Origin: Candidatus Limnocylindrales bacterium
GTDB taxonomy: Bacteria > Moduliflexota > Moduliflexia > Moduliflexales > JAUQPW01
DNA: 64,000 nucleotides
Direction of reading: 5' to 3'
Assembly: GCA_035559535.1 (NCBI GenBank)
Contig: DATMBG010000002.1
Span: 1-64,000 of the forward strand
Shown here piece after piece: positions 1-8,009 of the stretch. Position numbers and translations under genes: made by a program. How positions within the stretch are numbered: position 1 is the first letter of the stretch; every line of letters starts with the position of its first letter. The notes beneath the pieces were generated by a model. It had not been told where the DNA came from. It worked only from the letters and a program-made list of their open reading frames with translations, and did no database searches.

Positions 1-264
1 AATGGGGCTGATTTCTCGATAGCCTAACCTCTGCAGCTTCCCTTTTAAATCCCTTTGGTAAATATTGTCTCCAGGTTGAAGAACCTCCAGATCTGAATAA
101 ATACGGGAAGGTAAATCCCACCGCTTTTTATTGAATTCCTCTGTCAGGAGTTCATCTAAATACCATTCGTACCAGAAAATTAAGAGAACCTCGGAAATAG
201 CGATAACACCTAGGATACAGGACCCTACGAATAGGGGTCTACGCTGGTGAAAGAAGTAACCCAT
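1..264 (-). CDS. Bifunctional penicillin-binding protein, PBP1b-like (N-terminal part, cut by window edge)
   Basis: The first 88 codons of a minus-strand gene running off the left edge. Residues 1-12 are a short cytoplasmic stretch with two arginines, followed by one membrane anchor (about 13-34, rich in L, V, I). After it comes a segment with PSRIY, LQPGD and LGYREI, the pattern of the UB2H domain of PBP1b-type glycosyltransferase/transpeptidases, which polymerise peptidoglycan in the periplasm. The glycosyltransferase and transpeptidase domains would lie outside the window. The ATG is preceded by AAGG about seven bases upstream. The family call rests on this N-terminal domain only; another class A PBP is possible. 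Confidence 0.7.
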   Translation of the reverse strand, partial: MGYFFHQRRPLFVGSCILGVIAISEVLLIFWYEWYLDELLTEEFNKKRWDLPSRIYSDLEVLQPGDNIYQRDLKGKLQRLGYREISPI

Positions 265-625
265 TCCTCAACCTTACCCTTTAGTTTTTGGTTCTCAGGA
301 GGGATAAATTTTTTCAACCTGAAAGGTAACAAACCTCTACTGAGGGATTGGTTTAGGGAGTAGAGGATTCTTTATTTTTACCTCCCTGAACCTGAGAGCT
401 TTACCCCTCGGCCGGACCCGCTGCAGGGGGACCCTGCCAGATCATCCCATCCTTTAAGGACCCTCTTCGTGGTAAATTAGTATTTCTTTGTACCTAATTT
501 ACAATCTTTGCACTTAAAATTCCAGAATATGTAGAAGATACAGTTAAAAATTTCAACCCCTGCAATCAGGTAAAGAGAAATGAAGTGACGGATACATGGG
601 ATGAGGAAACTGGAGGAACATCAAC
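265..625. other. Intergenic, no gene seen
   Basis: 361 bases between the PBP start and the comB stop. I see no credible open frame on either strand and no clear terminator. The left part probably carries the promoter of the minus-strand PBP gene, but I find no good -35/-10 pair. Confidence 0.5.
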
Positions 626-1369
626 TCAGGGAGTGATGATTCCATTTTTAAATTGAGGTACTAAATCATAGAGATCTATTTGAGAACAGAATTTTAAATC
701 CTCGCCTAAACCGATATCTATAAGGCCCTGACCTCCTCGGGTACGTCGAAATAATCCCAACAGGTCGGTTTGATAACTTCGGTAGAGAATCTCGGCAGCT
801 TCAGCCGCCTCGCTTTTTTTTAGCTTTTCAGAAACCAGCCGATCTAATTTGTGGACCAACCCCCCTGCACAGACTAAATCTTCCAAAGAAAAATTTCCCT
901 CTGTCCCGGCACAGGCAATAAGTACCTCTCCCGGTTGAAGTGCTCCCTTTTGTATTTGGGCAGCCAGTCGCCCGGCGACGGCAGTCAGGTTAATAAAGGC
1001 GCAAATCAACACTTCCCCGGCCATTTCTACCATCTTAAGCACCCGGGTTCCGTTGGTTGTCGTTAACAAAATCTTTTTTCCCCGGACCGTTTCAGAATTA
1101 TATTCCCTTGGAGAGTTTCCAAGGTGAAATCCCGCTACTTTTCTGCCGCTCCGTTCTCCTCCGATAATCCAGGGAGAATCTGATTCCTGAAATTTCTGAA
1201 AAGCTTCTTCGGGAGTCAATACTGGAAGGATCAGTAACGATCCGTTTTGCAAGGCAGTGATGATGGTAGTGGTAGCCCGTAGTACATCTATTGCTACCGC
1301 CGTTTTACCTTCAAGCTTTTTGTGAGTCAGCTCTTCGGGAATTATCGCAATATCCAGATTCACTTTCAT
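626..1369 (-). CDS. comB: 2-phosphosulfolactate phosphatase (ComB family)
   Basis: ComB removes phosphate from (R)-2-phospho-3-sulfolactate, a step of coenzyme M synthesis in methanogens; many bacteria carry the family without making coenzyme M, so its role there is open. At 247 residues it has normal length. Family blocks are visible: IDVLRATTT (27-35), GERSG (71-75), TTTNGTRVL (103-111) and CAGTEG...SLEDLVCAG (153-169). It stands alone next to the F420 genes, and no other coenzyme M gene is visible. The family call is firm; the physiological substrate is not. Confidence 0.85.
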   Translation of the reverse strand: MKVNLDIAIIPEELTHKKLEGKTAVAIDVLRATTTIITALQNGSLLILPVLTPEEAFQKFQESDSPWIIGGERSGRKVAGFHLGNSPREYNSETVRGKKILLTTTNGTRVLKMVEMAGEVLICAFINLTAVAGRLAAQIQKGALQPGEVLIACAGTEGNFSLEDLVCAGGLVHKLDRLVSEKLKKSEAAEAAEILYRSYQTDLLGLFRRTRGGQGLIDIGLGEDLKFCSQIDLYDLVPQFKNGIITP

Positions 1370-1464
1370 TGGTGAAGACGATTTCCATGGAATCCGTTCT
1401 ACAGGTAAAGAAGTTATACCAACTGATTCTATTGATTTTTATATAATAACTAACCTCCCGACCT

Positions 1465-1485
1465 CCTTCCCCATGTAGGGGAAGG
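1465..1485. repeat. Short C/G-rich hairpin
   Basis: CCTTCCCC, a five-base loop, then GGGGAAGG. It resembles the pyrimidine/purine-rich hairpins near 17.6 kb, 44.4 kb and 57.1 kb, so it is probably a short relative of the same dispersed family. Confidence 0.5.
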
Positions 1486-1670
1486 GGAAACCGGTCGTCG
1501 CCAGACCCCTGGGTTCTCCCCTTTTCCCTTCATTTGAAAAAATACCCTTAAAAGGGGACAAGGAGGCGTCTAAACCCCAGGTTTAATCCTTAACTTGATA
1601 CCTACGGGACTGTTCCTACAGTTGAGGCGATGTTTCAATGTAGAATTTTAGGATTCTTATAAAGTCCTTC

Positions 1671-1720
1671 GGTAGGGGGAAGGTTTGAAACCTGCCCCTG
1701 TTTCATGAAACGCAAATTGA
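1671..1720. repeat. Dispersed palindromic repeat, copy 1 (GTTTGAAAC type)
   Basis: A palindromic core around GGTTTGAAACC, flanked by GGTAGGGG on the left and GCCCCTG on the right, followed by CATGAAACGCAAATTG. The same core plus CATGAAAGGCAAATGG occurs at 61376-61465, where terminal inverted repeats are clear. This copy appears to have lost its left end. Confidence 0.6.
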
Positions 1721-1727
1721 CATGGCT

Positions 1728-2963
1728 TTACCTGATGGATACCGGTAAAGCTATTTCCTCTGTATAAGCCGGGTTGGCTTCGGTAGTTACCTCTTCTTTT
1801 TGGTTGAACACCTTAAGGAGTTGATAAGTGGTCGAACGCTCGGCCGGGATCCTTCCCAGGTCCCAGATCAATCGTCGCATCTCCTCTGGAGCCAGATACT
1901 CTCCGGTTGTTGCTCCGGCTGCTTTAGAAATATTCTCTTCCATTAAAGTGCCACTGAAATCGTTGGCGCCTGCATTTAAGCATAACTGGGCGAGTTTAAT
2001 CCCCAGTTTAACCCAGGAAACCTGAATGTTTTTAATATATCCGTTCAGCATTATTCTGGAGACTGCATGCATTCTGAGTTCTTCGAGCCCGGTGGGTCCG
2101 GGTCTGGATCCATCTTTACGATACAGAAAAGTATTTTCGTGAACAAATCCCAGGGGTACGAACTCGGTAAAACCATGGGTTTCTTTTTGAATAGAACGGA
2201 TCAAGGCCAGATGGTTCGCAATATGCCACGGCTTTTCCACATGTCCATACATAATGGTAGCCGTAGAAGGAATTCCCAACTTATGAGCGGTCGTAATAAT
2301 TTTAACCCACATGGCGACTTTAAGTCGGTTCTGAGATAGGATCCTGCGAACCTCATCATCCAGGATCTCGGCGGCTGTACCCGGAATGGTTCCCAGTCCG
2401 GCTTCCTTGAGCATGAGTAAATACTCCTCCAGGCTAAGCCCGGTCCGTTCGACTCCATGAAGGATCTCCATGGGAGAATAGGCATGGATGTGGATCTGCG
2501 GGGCTTTCTTCTTAACCAGACGTAAAATGTCCCGATACAGATAACCATCCATATTTCGGGGTAATCCTCCCTGGATACAAACCTCCGTAGCACCCCGTCT
2601 TACGGCATCTTCTACCTTGGCTTCGATTTCTTCGGGAGTCCGCATGTAAGCGTCTTCTTGATCGGGTCTCCGCTTAAATCCACAAAATTTACACCCTACA
2701 TAACAGATATTGGTGAAATTGATATTTCGGTTTACAACATAGGTGACAATATTTCCAACGGCCCGCCGCCGAAGCTCATCGGCCACCAGAACCAGCGCTG
2801 TTAATTCGAAATCTCGAACTTCCAACAGCTTGATGCATTCTTCAACGGAAATTTCTTTGTCCTCCAGGGCTTTATCCAAAATCCTGGCAATAGACGGATC
2901 CATCATGTTCAAGAAACGATCCAGAAGACCGGTTAAATGAGGTATATCCGTAGCTGTTATCAT
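1728..2963 (-). CDS. cofH: FO synthase subunit 2 (CofH, radical SAM)
   Basis: CofH joins tyrosine to 5-amino-6-ribitylaminouracil, the first half of making FO, the deazaflavin core of F420. At 411 residues it has the radical SAM CX3CX2C motif at C87, C91 and C94 (CYVGCKFC), followed by ATEVCIQGG and a C-terminal block with GANDFSGTLMEENIS. MqnC and MqnE of menaquinone synthesis are close relatives. The divergent cofG and cofC next door favour CofH. It is transcribed away from cofG across a 359-base gap that presumably holds both promoters. Confidence 0.9.
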   Translation of the reverse strand: MITATDIPHLTGLLDRFLNMMDPSIARILDKALEDKEISVEECIKLLEVRDFELTALVLVADELRRRAVGNIVTYVVNRNINFTNICYVGCKFCGFKRRPDQEDAYMRTPEEIEAKVEDAVRRGATEVCIQGGLPRNMDGYLYRDILRLVKKKAPQIHIHAYSPMEILHGVERTGLSLEEYLLMLKEAGLGTIPGTAAEILDDEVRRILSQNRLKVAMWVKIITTAHKLGIPSTATIMYGHVEKPWHIANHLALIRSIQKETHGFTEFVPLGFVHENTFLYRKDGSRPGPTGLEELRMHAVSRIMLNGYIKNIQVSWVKLGIKLAQLCLNAGANDFSGTLMEENISKAAGATTGEYLAPEEMRRLIWDLGRIPAERSTTYQLLKVFNQKEEVTTEANPAYTEEIALPVSIR

Positions 2964-3322
2964 GGTCCCTATAAAACGTAAGTGATACCTTTTTCCGGTT
3001 AATAAGGAGGTTTTTTTACTCCTTCCCGCGGTCAGAATCTCAAGGTCATCTGAAGTTAAAGACTTAAACCTTGAGGTTCATCAGGAAATAAGCTAAACCA
3101 GAATATTTCCAGGTAAAAGGTATAACCCTTCACCACAAAGGTTATAACGAAAGAAGAGTGGTAAATTTTTACGTTTTATGTTTTACGTTTTTCAACAGAT
3201 TATCCCTTGTAAGTAACCACTTAAGATTTAGGTCATCGAGGAGCTCCAGTCAAGAAAAAACTCTTCTCTGAACTCCCCTGAGAGCCTTGACAAACCTTAA
3301 ATTTCATCCTAAGGTACTGGAT
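2964..3322. other. Divergent intergenic region cofH/cofG with ACGTTTT-like repeats
   Basis: The spacer between divergent cofH and cofG. At about 3169-3190 lies a run of seven-base units of the form ACGTTTT/ATGTTTT/ACGTTTT. A TTGACA at 3287-3292 sits 31 bases before the chosen cofG start and could be a -35 element, but the -10 is unclear. Confidence 0.5.
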
Positions 3323-4300
3323 ATGAAGGATCGAACGGTAACATATTCTCCATCTATAACCATTACAGTTACCCATGATTGTCCCAAACACTGTCTGTAT
3401 TGTGGATTTCGAACGGATCGGGAGGGATTGATTTCCTGGGAGAATATTCAAGCTACGCTGAACAATGCCCATCGGTTTGGTGCCACGGAAATCCTCATTA
3501 TGTCCGGAGAAGAAGTGGAAAAGTTCCCTCACATTCGAGCCCAGTTAAAGGAGCGGGGGTATAAGACTTTTGTAGATTTTGTTTATTCTGTTTGTGAGAC
3601 TGTTCTGGAAAATGGATTCCTTCCCCATACCAACATCGGTATTATGACCTATGAGGAGCTTGCCCGGTTACGGGAAGTTAACGCCTCTATGGGTCTTATG
3701 TTGGAGAACGTAGATCCCTGGGTAGCCCGGAAAGTACAACCTCAAAAAAACCTTCGGGACCGGATTCGAACCCTGGAAGATGCTGGCCGACTCAAGATTC
3801 CTTACACCAGTGGTATTCTCATCGGAATGGGAGAATCGGTAGAGAGCCGATTCGAATCTTTGCGAATCCTTGCCGACTTGCATAAACAATACGGCCATCT
3901 TCAAGAGATTATCATTCAGAATTATGTCCCTAACCGGGGTTCACGGCTTCGCCCGTATCCCCTCTCTTTAGGGGAATATAAGGAACTTATTGCCTATTCT
4001 AAGGAGATCATGCCAGAGGTAGCCGTACAGATCCCACCGAATTTAAATCCTTACTGGTTAGACTTAATCGAGGTCGGGGCGGAAGATCTGGGAGGGATTT
4101 CTCCAGAAGGGGATCACGTTAACATAGATAACCCTTGGGACCAGATAACCTTCTATGAGGAAGCCTTAACCCAGAGGGGATATCGCCTCTCCAAACGACT
4201 CCCGGTCTATGCGAAGTACTATCAGACGGTTTTGTCCTTCCCTGGAAAGATTGGAAAGTATTTGAAGGCTTTTATAAATAATGAAGTTCAGGCTGGTTGA
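3323..4300 (+). CDS. cofG: FO synthase subunit 1 (CofG, radical SAM)
   Basis: CofG closes the deazaflavin ring to give FO, acting after CofH. From ATG 3323 the protein has 325 residues. The CX3CX2C motif is at C20, C24 and C27 (CPKHCLYC). Later blocks are typical of CofG: LPHTNIG, ASMGLMLE, GRLKIPYTSGILIGMGE and IIIQNYVPNRGS. The frame is open back to a TTG at 3287, but ATG 3323 has TAAGGT about seven bases upstream and gives the usual family start (TVTYSPS). Bacteria with fused FbiC carry both halves on one chain; here they are separate, as in archaea. Confidence 0.9.
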   Translation: MKDRTVTYSPSITITVTHDCPKHCLYCGFRTDREGLISWENIQATLNNAHRFGATEILIMSGEEVEKFPHIRAQLKERGYKTFVDFVYSVCETVLENGFLPHTNIGIMTYEELARLREVNASMGLMLENVDPWVARKVQPQKNLRDRIRTLEDAGRLKIPYTSGILIGMGESVESRFESLRILADLHKQYGHLQEIIIQNYVPNRGSRLRPYPLSLGEYKELIAYSKEIMPEVAVQIPPNLNPYWLDLIEVGAEDLGGISPEGDHVNIDNPWDQITFYEEALTQRGYRLSKRLPVYAKYYQTVLSFPGKIGKYLKAFINNEVQAG

Positions 4301-4368
4301 TTTAATTTTTACCGATACCGATTAAATGAGATGTTACAAGGAGGAGGGTTCCTGGTTCAAGGTTCAGG

Positions 4369-5082
4369 ATGCTGAGTTCAGTGAACTTCGCCATTGTTCC
4401 CGTTAAGTGTTTATCCCATGCCAAGGAGCGATTAGCTTCTCTTCTTTCGCCTGCCGAAAGGCAATCTCTGGCCTTTGCCATGCTAAAAGATGTTTTAGCG
4501 GCTCTCACCCGTTCCGGAGAACTCCAGCACGTCGTGGTTGTCAGTAGCGATCTTACCGTGTGGGAAGTAGCCCGGAATTTCGGTGCTTTGATTATTAAAG
4601 AGCTATCCCAGGAAAATGAAAGTGCCTCGGTGGAGGCGGCAACGAAAATCTGTATAAGCTGGGGGGCTTCCACAGTATTGATTGTACCTTCCGATATTCC
4701 CCTTATAACCCCTGAAGATGTGGATTTTCTTATCAAGAAAAGCCGGCAAGGACTTCAACCCTGCTTACCGATTAAAGAGGATGAGCCTGGGGCGGATTCC
4801 CCCTTTGTAATTCTCGTACCTTCTTGGGATCACAAGGGAACCAACGCCTTCTTGCGAAGACCTCCGGATGTTATCCCTTCCAGCTTTGGTTATGACAGCC
4901 TTCGGATTCATATTGCCGAGGCCGAGAGACAGAAGATCCCCTATCAAATTTACGAATTACCCAGAATTGCCTTGGATATTGATTCTCCTGAGGATCTCAA
5001 GTTATTTCTCTCTGTCGAGAGTCTGACCCATACCTACCGACAGCTTGTGAAATCGGAAATACCCCATCGTCTTCGGCTTTAG
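4369..5082 (+). CDS. cofC: 2-phospho-L-lactate (or PEP) guanylyltransferase (CofC/FbiD)
   Basis: CofC/FbiD activates phospholactate or phosphoenolpyruvate with GTP to give the donor that CofD attaches to FO. The 237-residue protein shows the nucleotidyltransferase pattern: FAIVPVK near the start, KERLA, VPSDIPL in the middle, and GTNA plus SFGYDS near the C-terminus, which mark this family. It follows cofG by 68 bases on the same strand, so the two are probably cotranscribed. A strong AAGGAGGAGG lies about 21 bases upstream of the ATG and a weaker AAGG lies six bases upstream. I see no other ATG or GTG in frame between them. cofD and cofE are not in the window. Confidence 0.88.
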   Translation: MLSSVNFAIVPVKCLSHAKERLASLLSPAERQSLAFAMLKDVLAALTRSGELQHVVVVSSDLTVWEVARNFGALIIKELSQENESASVEAATKICISWGASTVLIVPSDIPLITPEDVDFLIKKSRQGLQPCLPIKEDEPGADSPFVILVPSWDHKGTNAFLRRPPDVIPSSFGYDSLRIHIAEAERQKIPYQIYELPRIALDIDSPEDLKLFLSVESLTHTYRQLVKSEIPHRLRL

Positions 5083-5103
5083 TTCTGGCTGAAGGGTATG
5101 GAA

Positions 5104-7917
5104 TTATTTTTGAATGGAAACCGCACAAAACTTGAATTCTGGAATTTTTCCATAGGGATCCAACACGTCATTGGTTAAAACATTGGCAGCCGCCTCTTTA
5201 AAATGAAAGGGAATGAAGACATTTCCTGGAGATACGCGTGTAGAAGCCCGGACCTTCAAGATAATAGTTCCCCGGCGAGAGGAAACTTTAACCTTCTCTC
5301 CGTCTTGAATCCCCAGCCTGTCCAAATCTATGGGATTCACATCCACATAGGGTTCTGGAGAGATTTCATCCAGAGCCTTGGAACGACGGGTCATGGTTCC
5401 TGTATGCCAGTGTTGGAGGACACGACCTGTATTCAGGACAAAGGGATAGTCGGCGTCGGGTAATTCTTTAGCTGGAGCAAATTCAACTGGAATGAATTTA
5501 CCTCGGCCACTGGGGAAGGTTTCGGTAAACAAAACCGAGGTGCCCGGATCCTCCGGGGTCCTAGAAGGCCAGAGAATTCCACCTTTGGTCAGGCGCTCAT
5601 AATTCAATCCAGCATAGCTGGGGGTCAGGGAGGCTATCTCCTGGAAGATTTCTTCGGCGGAAGTATAGTTCATGGGATAGCCCATACGAGTAGAAAGGTC
5701 CGCGATAATCTGCCAGTCTATACGAGCCTGTCCGGGAGAGTCTATAGCCTTTCGGGCCAGTTGAACGCGCCGATCCGTGTTGGTATAGGTCCCCTCCTTT
5801 TCGGCAAAACTGGATCCGGGTAGAATCACATCGGCAAATTCAGCGGTTTCAGTTAAGAAAATGTCTTGAACCACAAGGAACTCTAGAGAGGCCAGACACT
5901 TTTTAACTTTATTGATATTAGGATCGCTGAGGAAGGGATTTTCCCCCATCATATACATCCCTTTGATGGTTCCCTTCAAGATTTCGTTCATGATCTCCAC
6001 CACGGTTAAACCCGGCTCAGGATCCAGAGGAACCCCCCAGGCCGATTCAAATTTTTTCTTTACGGCCGGATCATTCACTTTTTGATAATCGGTATAGACA
6101 AAGGGGATAAGGCCTACATCGGAGGCGCCCTGAACGTTGTTCTGGCCTCTCAGGGGATGAAGACCGGTCCCGGGCCTGCCAATATGTCCGGTTACCAGGG
6201 CTAAGTTGACTAAATTCCTTGCGTTATCGGTCCCTGTAGAATGTTGGGAAATTCCCATTCCCCAGAAAATCATGCTTCGTTCTGCAGTTGCATAGAGGCG
6301 AGCAATCTTTCTAACCAAATCTGCGGATACCCCGGTCAATTTCTCTACTAATTCAGGTGGGTAAGCGGTAACCGTTTCCCGAAGTTTTTCAAAGCCTTCT
6401 GTCCGTTCCTGAACGAATTTCTCGTTGACCAGACCTTCCTGGATAATTACATGTAAAAATCCATTGAGGAGGGCCACATCGGTTCCAGGTTTGAATTGAA
6501 TAAAATAATCGGCATGTCGGGCTAAGTCCACATAACGTGGGTCGATTACGATAAGGGTGGTTCCCTTTTTGGCAGCCTGTTTGATAAAGGTAGCAGCAAC
6601 CGGATGGTTTTCTACCGGATTGGCTCCGATCACGAGGGCAACCTGGGCCTGTAAAACATCAGCAAAAATGTTGGAAACGGCCCCACTTCCGATGGTTTCC
6701 ATAAGGGCTGCTACAGAAGAAGCATGGCAAAGGCGGGTACAGTGATCCACATTATTTGTCCCAAATACAGCCCGAATAAGTTTCTGGAAGAGGTAATTAT
6801 CTTCATTGGAACACTTGGCAGAACCGAATCCGGCCAGAGCCTTTGATCCATAGTGTTTTTTAATCCATAGAAATTTTGAAGCTGCCAGCTCCAAGGCTTC
6901 TTCCCAAGTAGCTTCCCGAAAAGCTTCCCGTGGGGAGTATTCGGAGCTGTTGGATTTATCCAAATTCAATTGTTTAGGATATTCCGGTCTACGGATAAGC
7001 GGCACGGTTAACCGCTCGGGATGATTAATATAATCAAAACCGTAGCGACCTTTCACACAAAGACGTCCCCGATTGGCCGGTCCATCGGGTCTCCCGGTAA
7101 CTCGTACGATGGTATGATCGGCCACATGATAGGTAATACTACAACCGACTCCACAATAGGGGCACAGGGAGTGGACAGGTCGGGTATTTTTAAAATCGGT
7201 TAGGGAAGTCAAGGGCTTATCGGTCAAAGCACCGGTTGGACAATAGGCCATACACTCTCCGCAGGAAACGCAAGAAGATTTCCCCATGGGCTGATCCATA
7301 TCAAAGGAGATTTTGGTATGAATTCCTTTATACGCCCTACCAATCACCTCATTAACCTGAAGATCGGAGCAAGCCCGAAGGCAACGATCACATAAAATAC
7401 AGGCGTCGTGATCTACGGCAATAACCGGGGAGGATAAATCGAGAGAGGGGTAGGGCCGTAAGAAGGTATTCCTTTTACTCCCACCCTCCCCGACTCCCAT
7501 ACTCTCATCCTTCCCTACTCCTATTCCCCCATTCTTTCTCGCAAACCGGGATCCCTGAATCCCATAGGCTGTGGCCAGTCTTTCTAATTCACAATCTCCG
7601 GTCTGTTCTTGCTTTTTGCAGGGAGTTGGATGGTCTGTCAAAAGAAGTTCTGTCAGCATACGCCGGGATCGCTGAACGCGAGGAGAATGGGTTTGAATAA
7701 CCATGTCCTTCTCTACCTGTCGAATACAGGCCGGAACCAGAACACGGGATCCTTTCACCTCTACCACACAAATCCGACAGACCGCAATCGGATTTAAGTT
7801 TGGATGATGGCAAAGAACCGGAATATCTATACCGATGGATTGAGCCGCCTCAAAAATAGTAGTACCCGGTTGAACCGAGAGGGGACGGTCGTCGATAGCT
7901 ATTGGGATAAGATTCAT
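5104..7917 (-). CDS. fdhA: NAD-dependent formate dehydrogenase, molybdenum catalytic subunit
   Basis: Oxidises formate to CO2 and passes electrons to the diaphorase subunit encoded just upstream. Domains in its 937 residues: a NuoG-like [2Fe-2S] domain (C36, C47, C50, C64), an H96/C100/C109 cluster region, a double [4Fe-4S] ferredoxin (C173-C183 and C216-C226), the Mo-cofactor [4Fe-4S] site (C252, C255, C259, C287), then the bis-MGD domains. The molybdenum ligand is Cys397 in RLCHASS, followed by His398; no selenocysteine is used. Residues about 129-150 are a Gly/Ser/Lys-rich low-complexity insert between iron-sulfur modules that looks repeat-derived. Soluble; no Tat signal. Closest in plan to FdsA-type enzymes. 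Confidence 0.9.
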   Translation of the reverse strand: MNLIPIAIDDRPLSVQPGTTIFEAAQSIGIDIPVLCHHPNLNPIAVCRICVVEVKGSRVLVPACIRQVEKDMVIQTHSPRVQRSRRMLTELLLTDHPTPCKKQEQTGDCELERLATAYGIQGSRFARKNGGIGVGKDESMGVGEGGSKRNTFLRPYPSLDLSSPVIAVDHDACILCDRCLRACSDLQVNEVIGRAYKGIHTKISFDMDQPMGKSSCVSCGECMAYCPTGALTDKPLTSLTDFKNTRPVHSLCPYCGVGCSITYHVADHTIVRVTGRPDGPANRGRLCVKGRYGFDYINHPERLTVPLIRRPEYPKQLNLDKSNSSEYSPREAFREATWEEALELAASKFLWIKKHYGSKALAGFGSAKCSNEDNYLFQKLIRAVFGTNNVDHCTRLCHASSVAALMETIGSGAVSNIFADVLQAQVALVIGANPVENHPVAATFIKQAAKKGTTLIVIDPRYVDLARHADYFIQFKPGTDVALLNGFLHVIIQEGLVNEKFVQERTEGFEKLRETVTAYPPELVEKLTGVSADLVRKIARLYATAERSMIFWGMGISQHSTGTDNARNLVNLALVTGHIGRPGTGLHPLRGQNNVQGASDVGLIPFVYTDYQKVNDPAVKKKFESAWGVPLDPEPGLTVVEIMNEILKGTIKGMYMMGENPFLSDPNINKVKKCLASLEFLVVQDIFLTETAEFADVILPGSSFAEKEGTYTNTDRRVQLARKAIDSPGQARIDWQIIADLSTRMGYPMNYTSAEEIFQEIASLTPSYAGLNYERLTKGGILWPSRTPEDPGTSVLFTETFPSGRGKFIPVEFAPAKELPDADYPFVLNTGRVLQHWHTGTMTRRSKALDEISPEPYVDVNPIDLDRLGIQDGEKVKVSSRRGTIILKVRASTRVSPGNVFIPFHFKEAAANVLTNDVLDPYGKIPEFKFCAVSIQK
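7465..7535. repeat. Low-complexity insert inside fdhA
   Basis: On the plus strand this stretch is pyrimidine-rich with repeated ACTCCCA/CCTACTCC units, unlike the coding DNA around it. Translated on the minus strand it gives a Gly/Ser/Lys-rich linker (about residues 129-150). Similar pyrimidine-rich DNA lies just beyond the gene start at about 7925-8005. This suggests spread of one repeat into and next to the gene. Confidence 0.5.
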
Positions 7918-8009
7918 TTATCGGGAATAAAAGAATAGGAGAAGTGGGGGTAGGAGAACAAAATGGGTCTCATCCATTCCCTTCTTCTCCCACTCGGAGT
8001 CTCCATCTT

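Larger units (their letters stand above)
1370..1727. other. Intergenic with dispersed palindromes
   Basis: 358 bases between comB and cofH, both on the minus strand. There is a perfect 8-bp C/G-rich hairpin with a 5-base loop at 1465-1485. At 1671-1720 lies a GGTTTGAAACCTGCC-type palindrome that recurs near 61.4 kb. No gene is seen. Confidence 0.6.
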
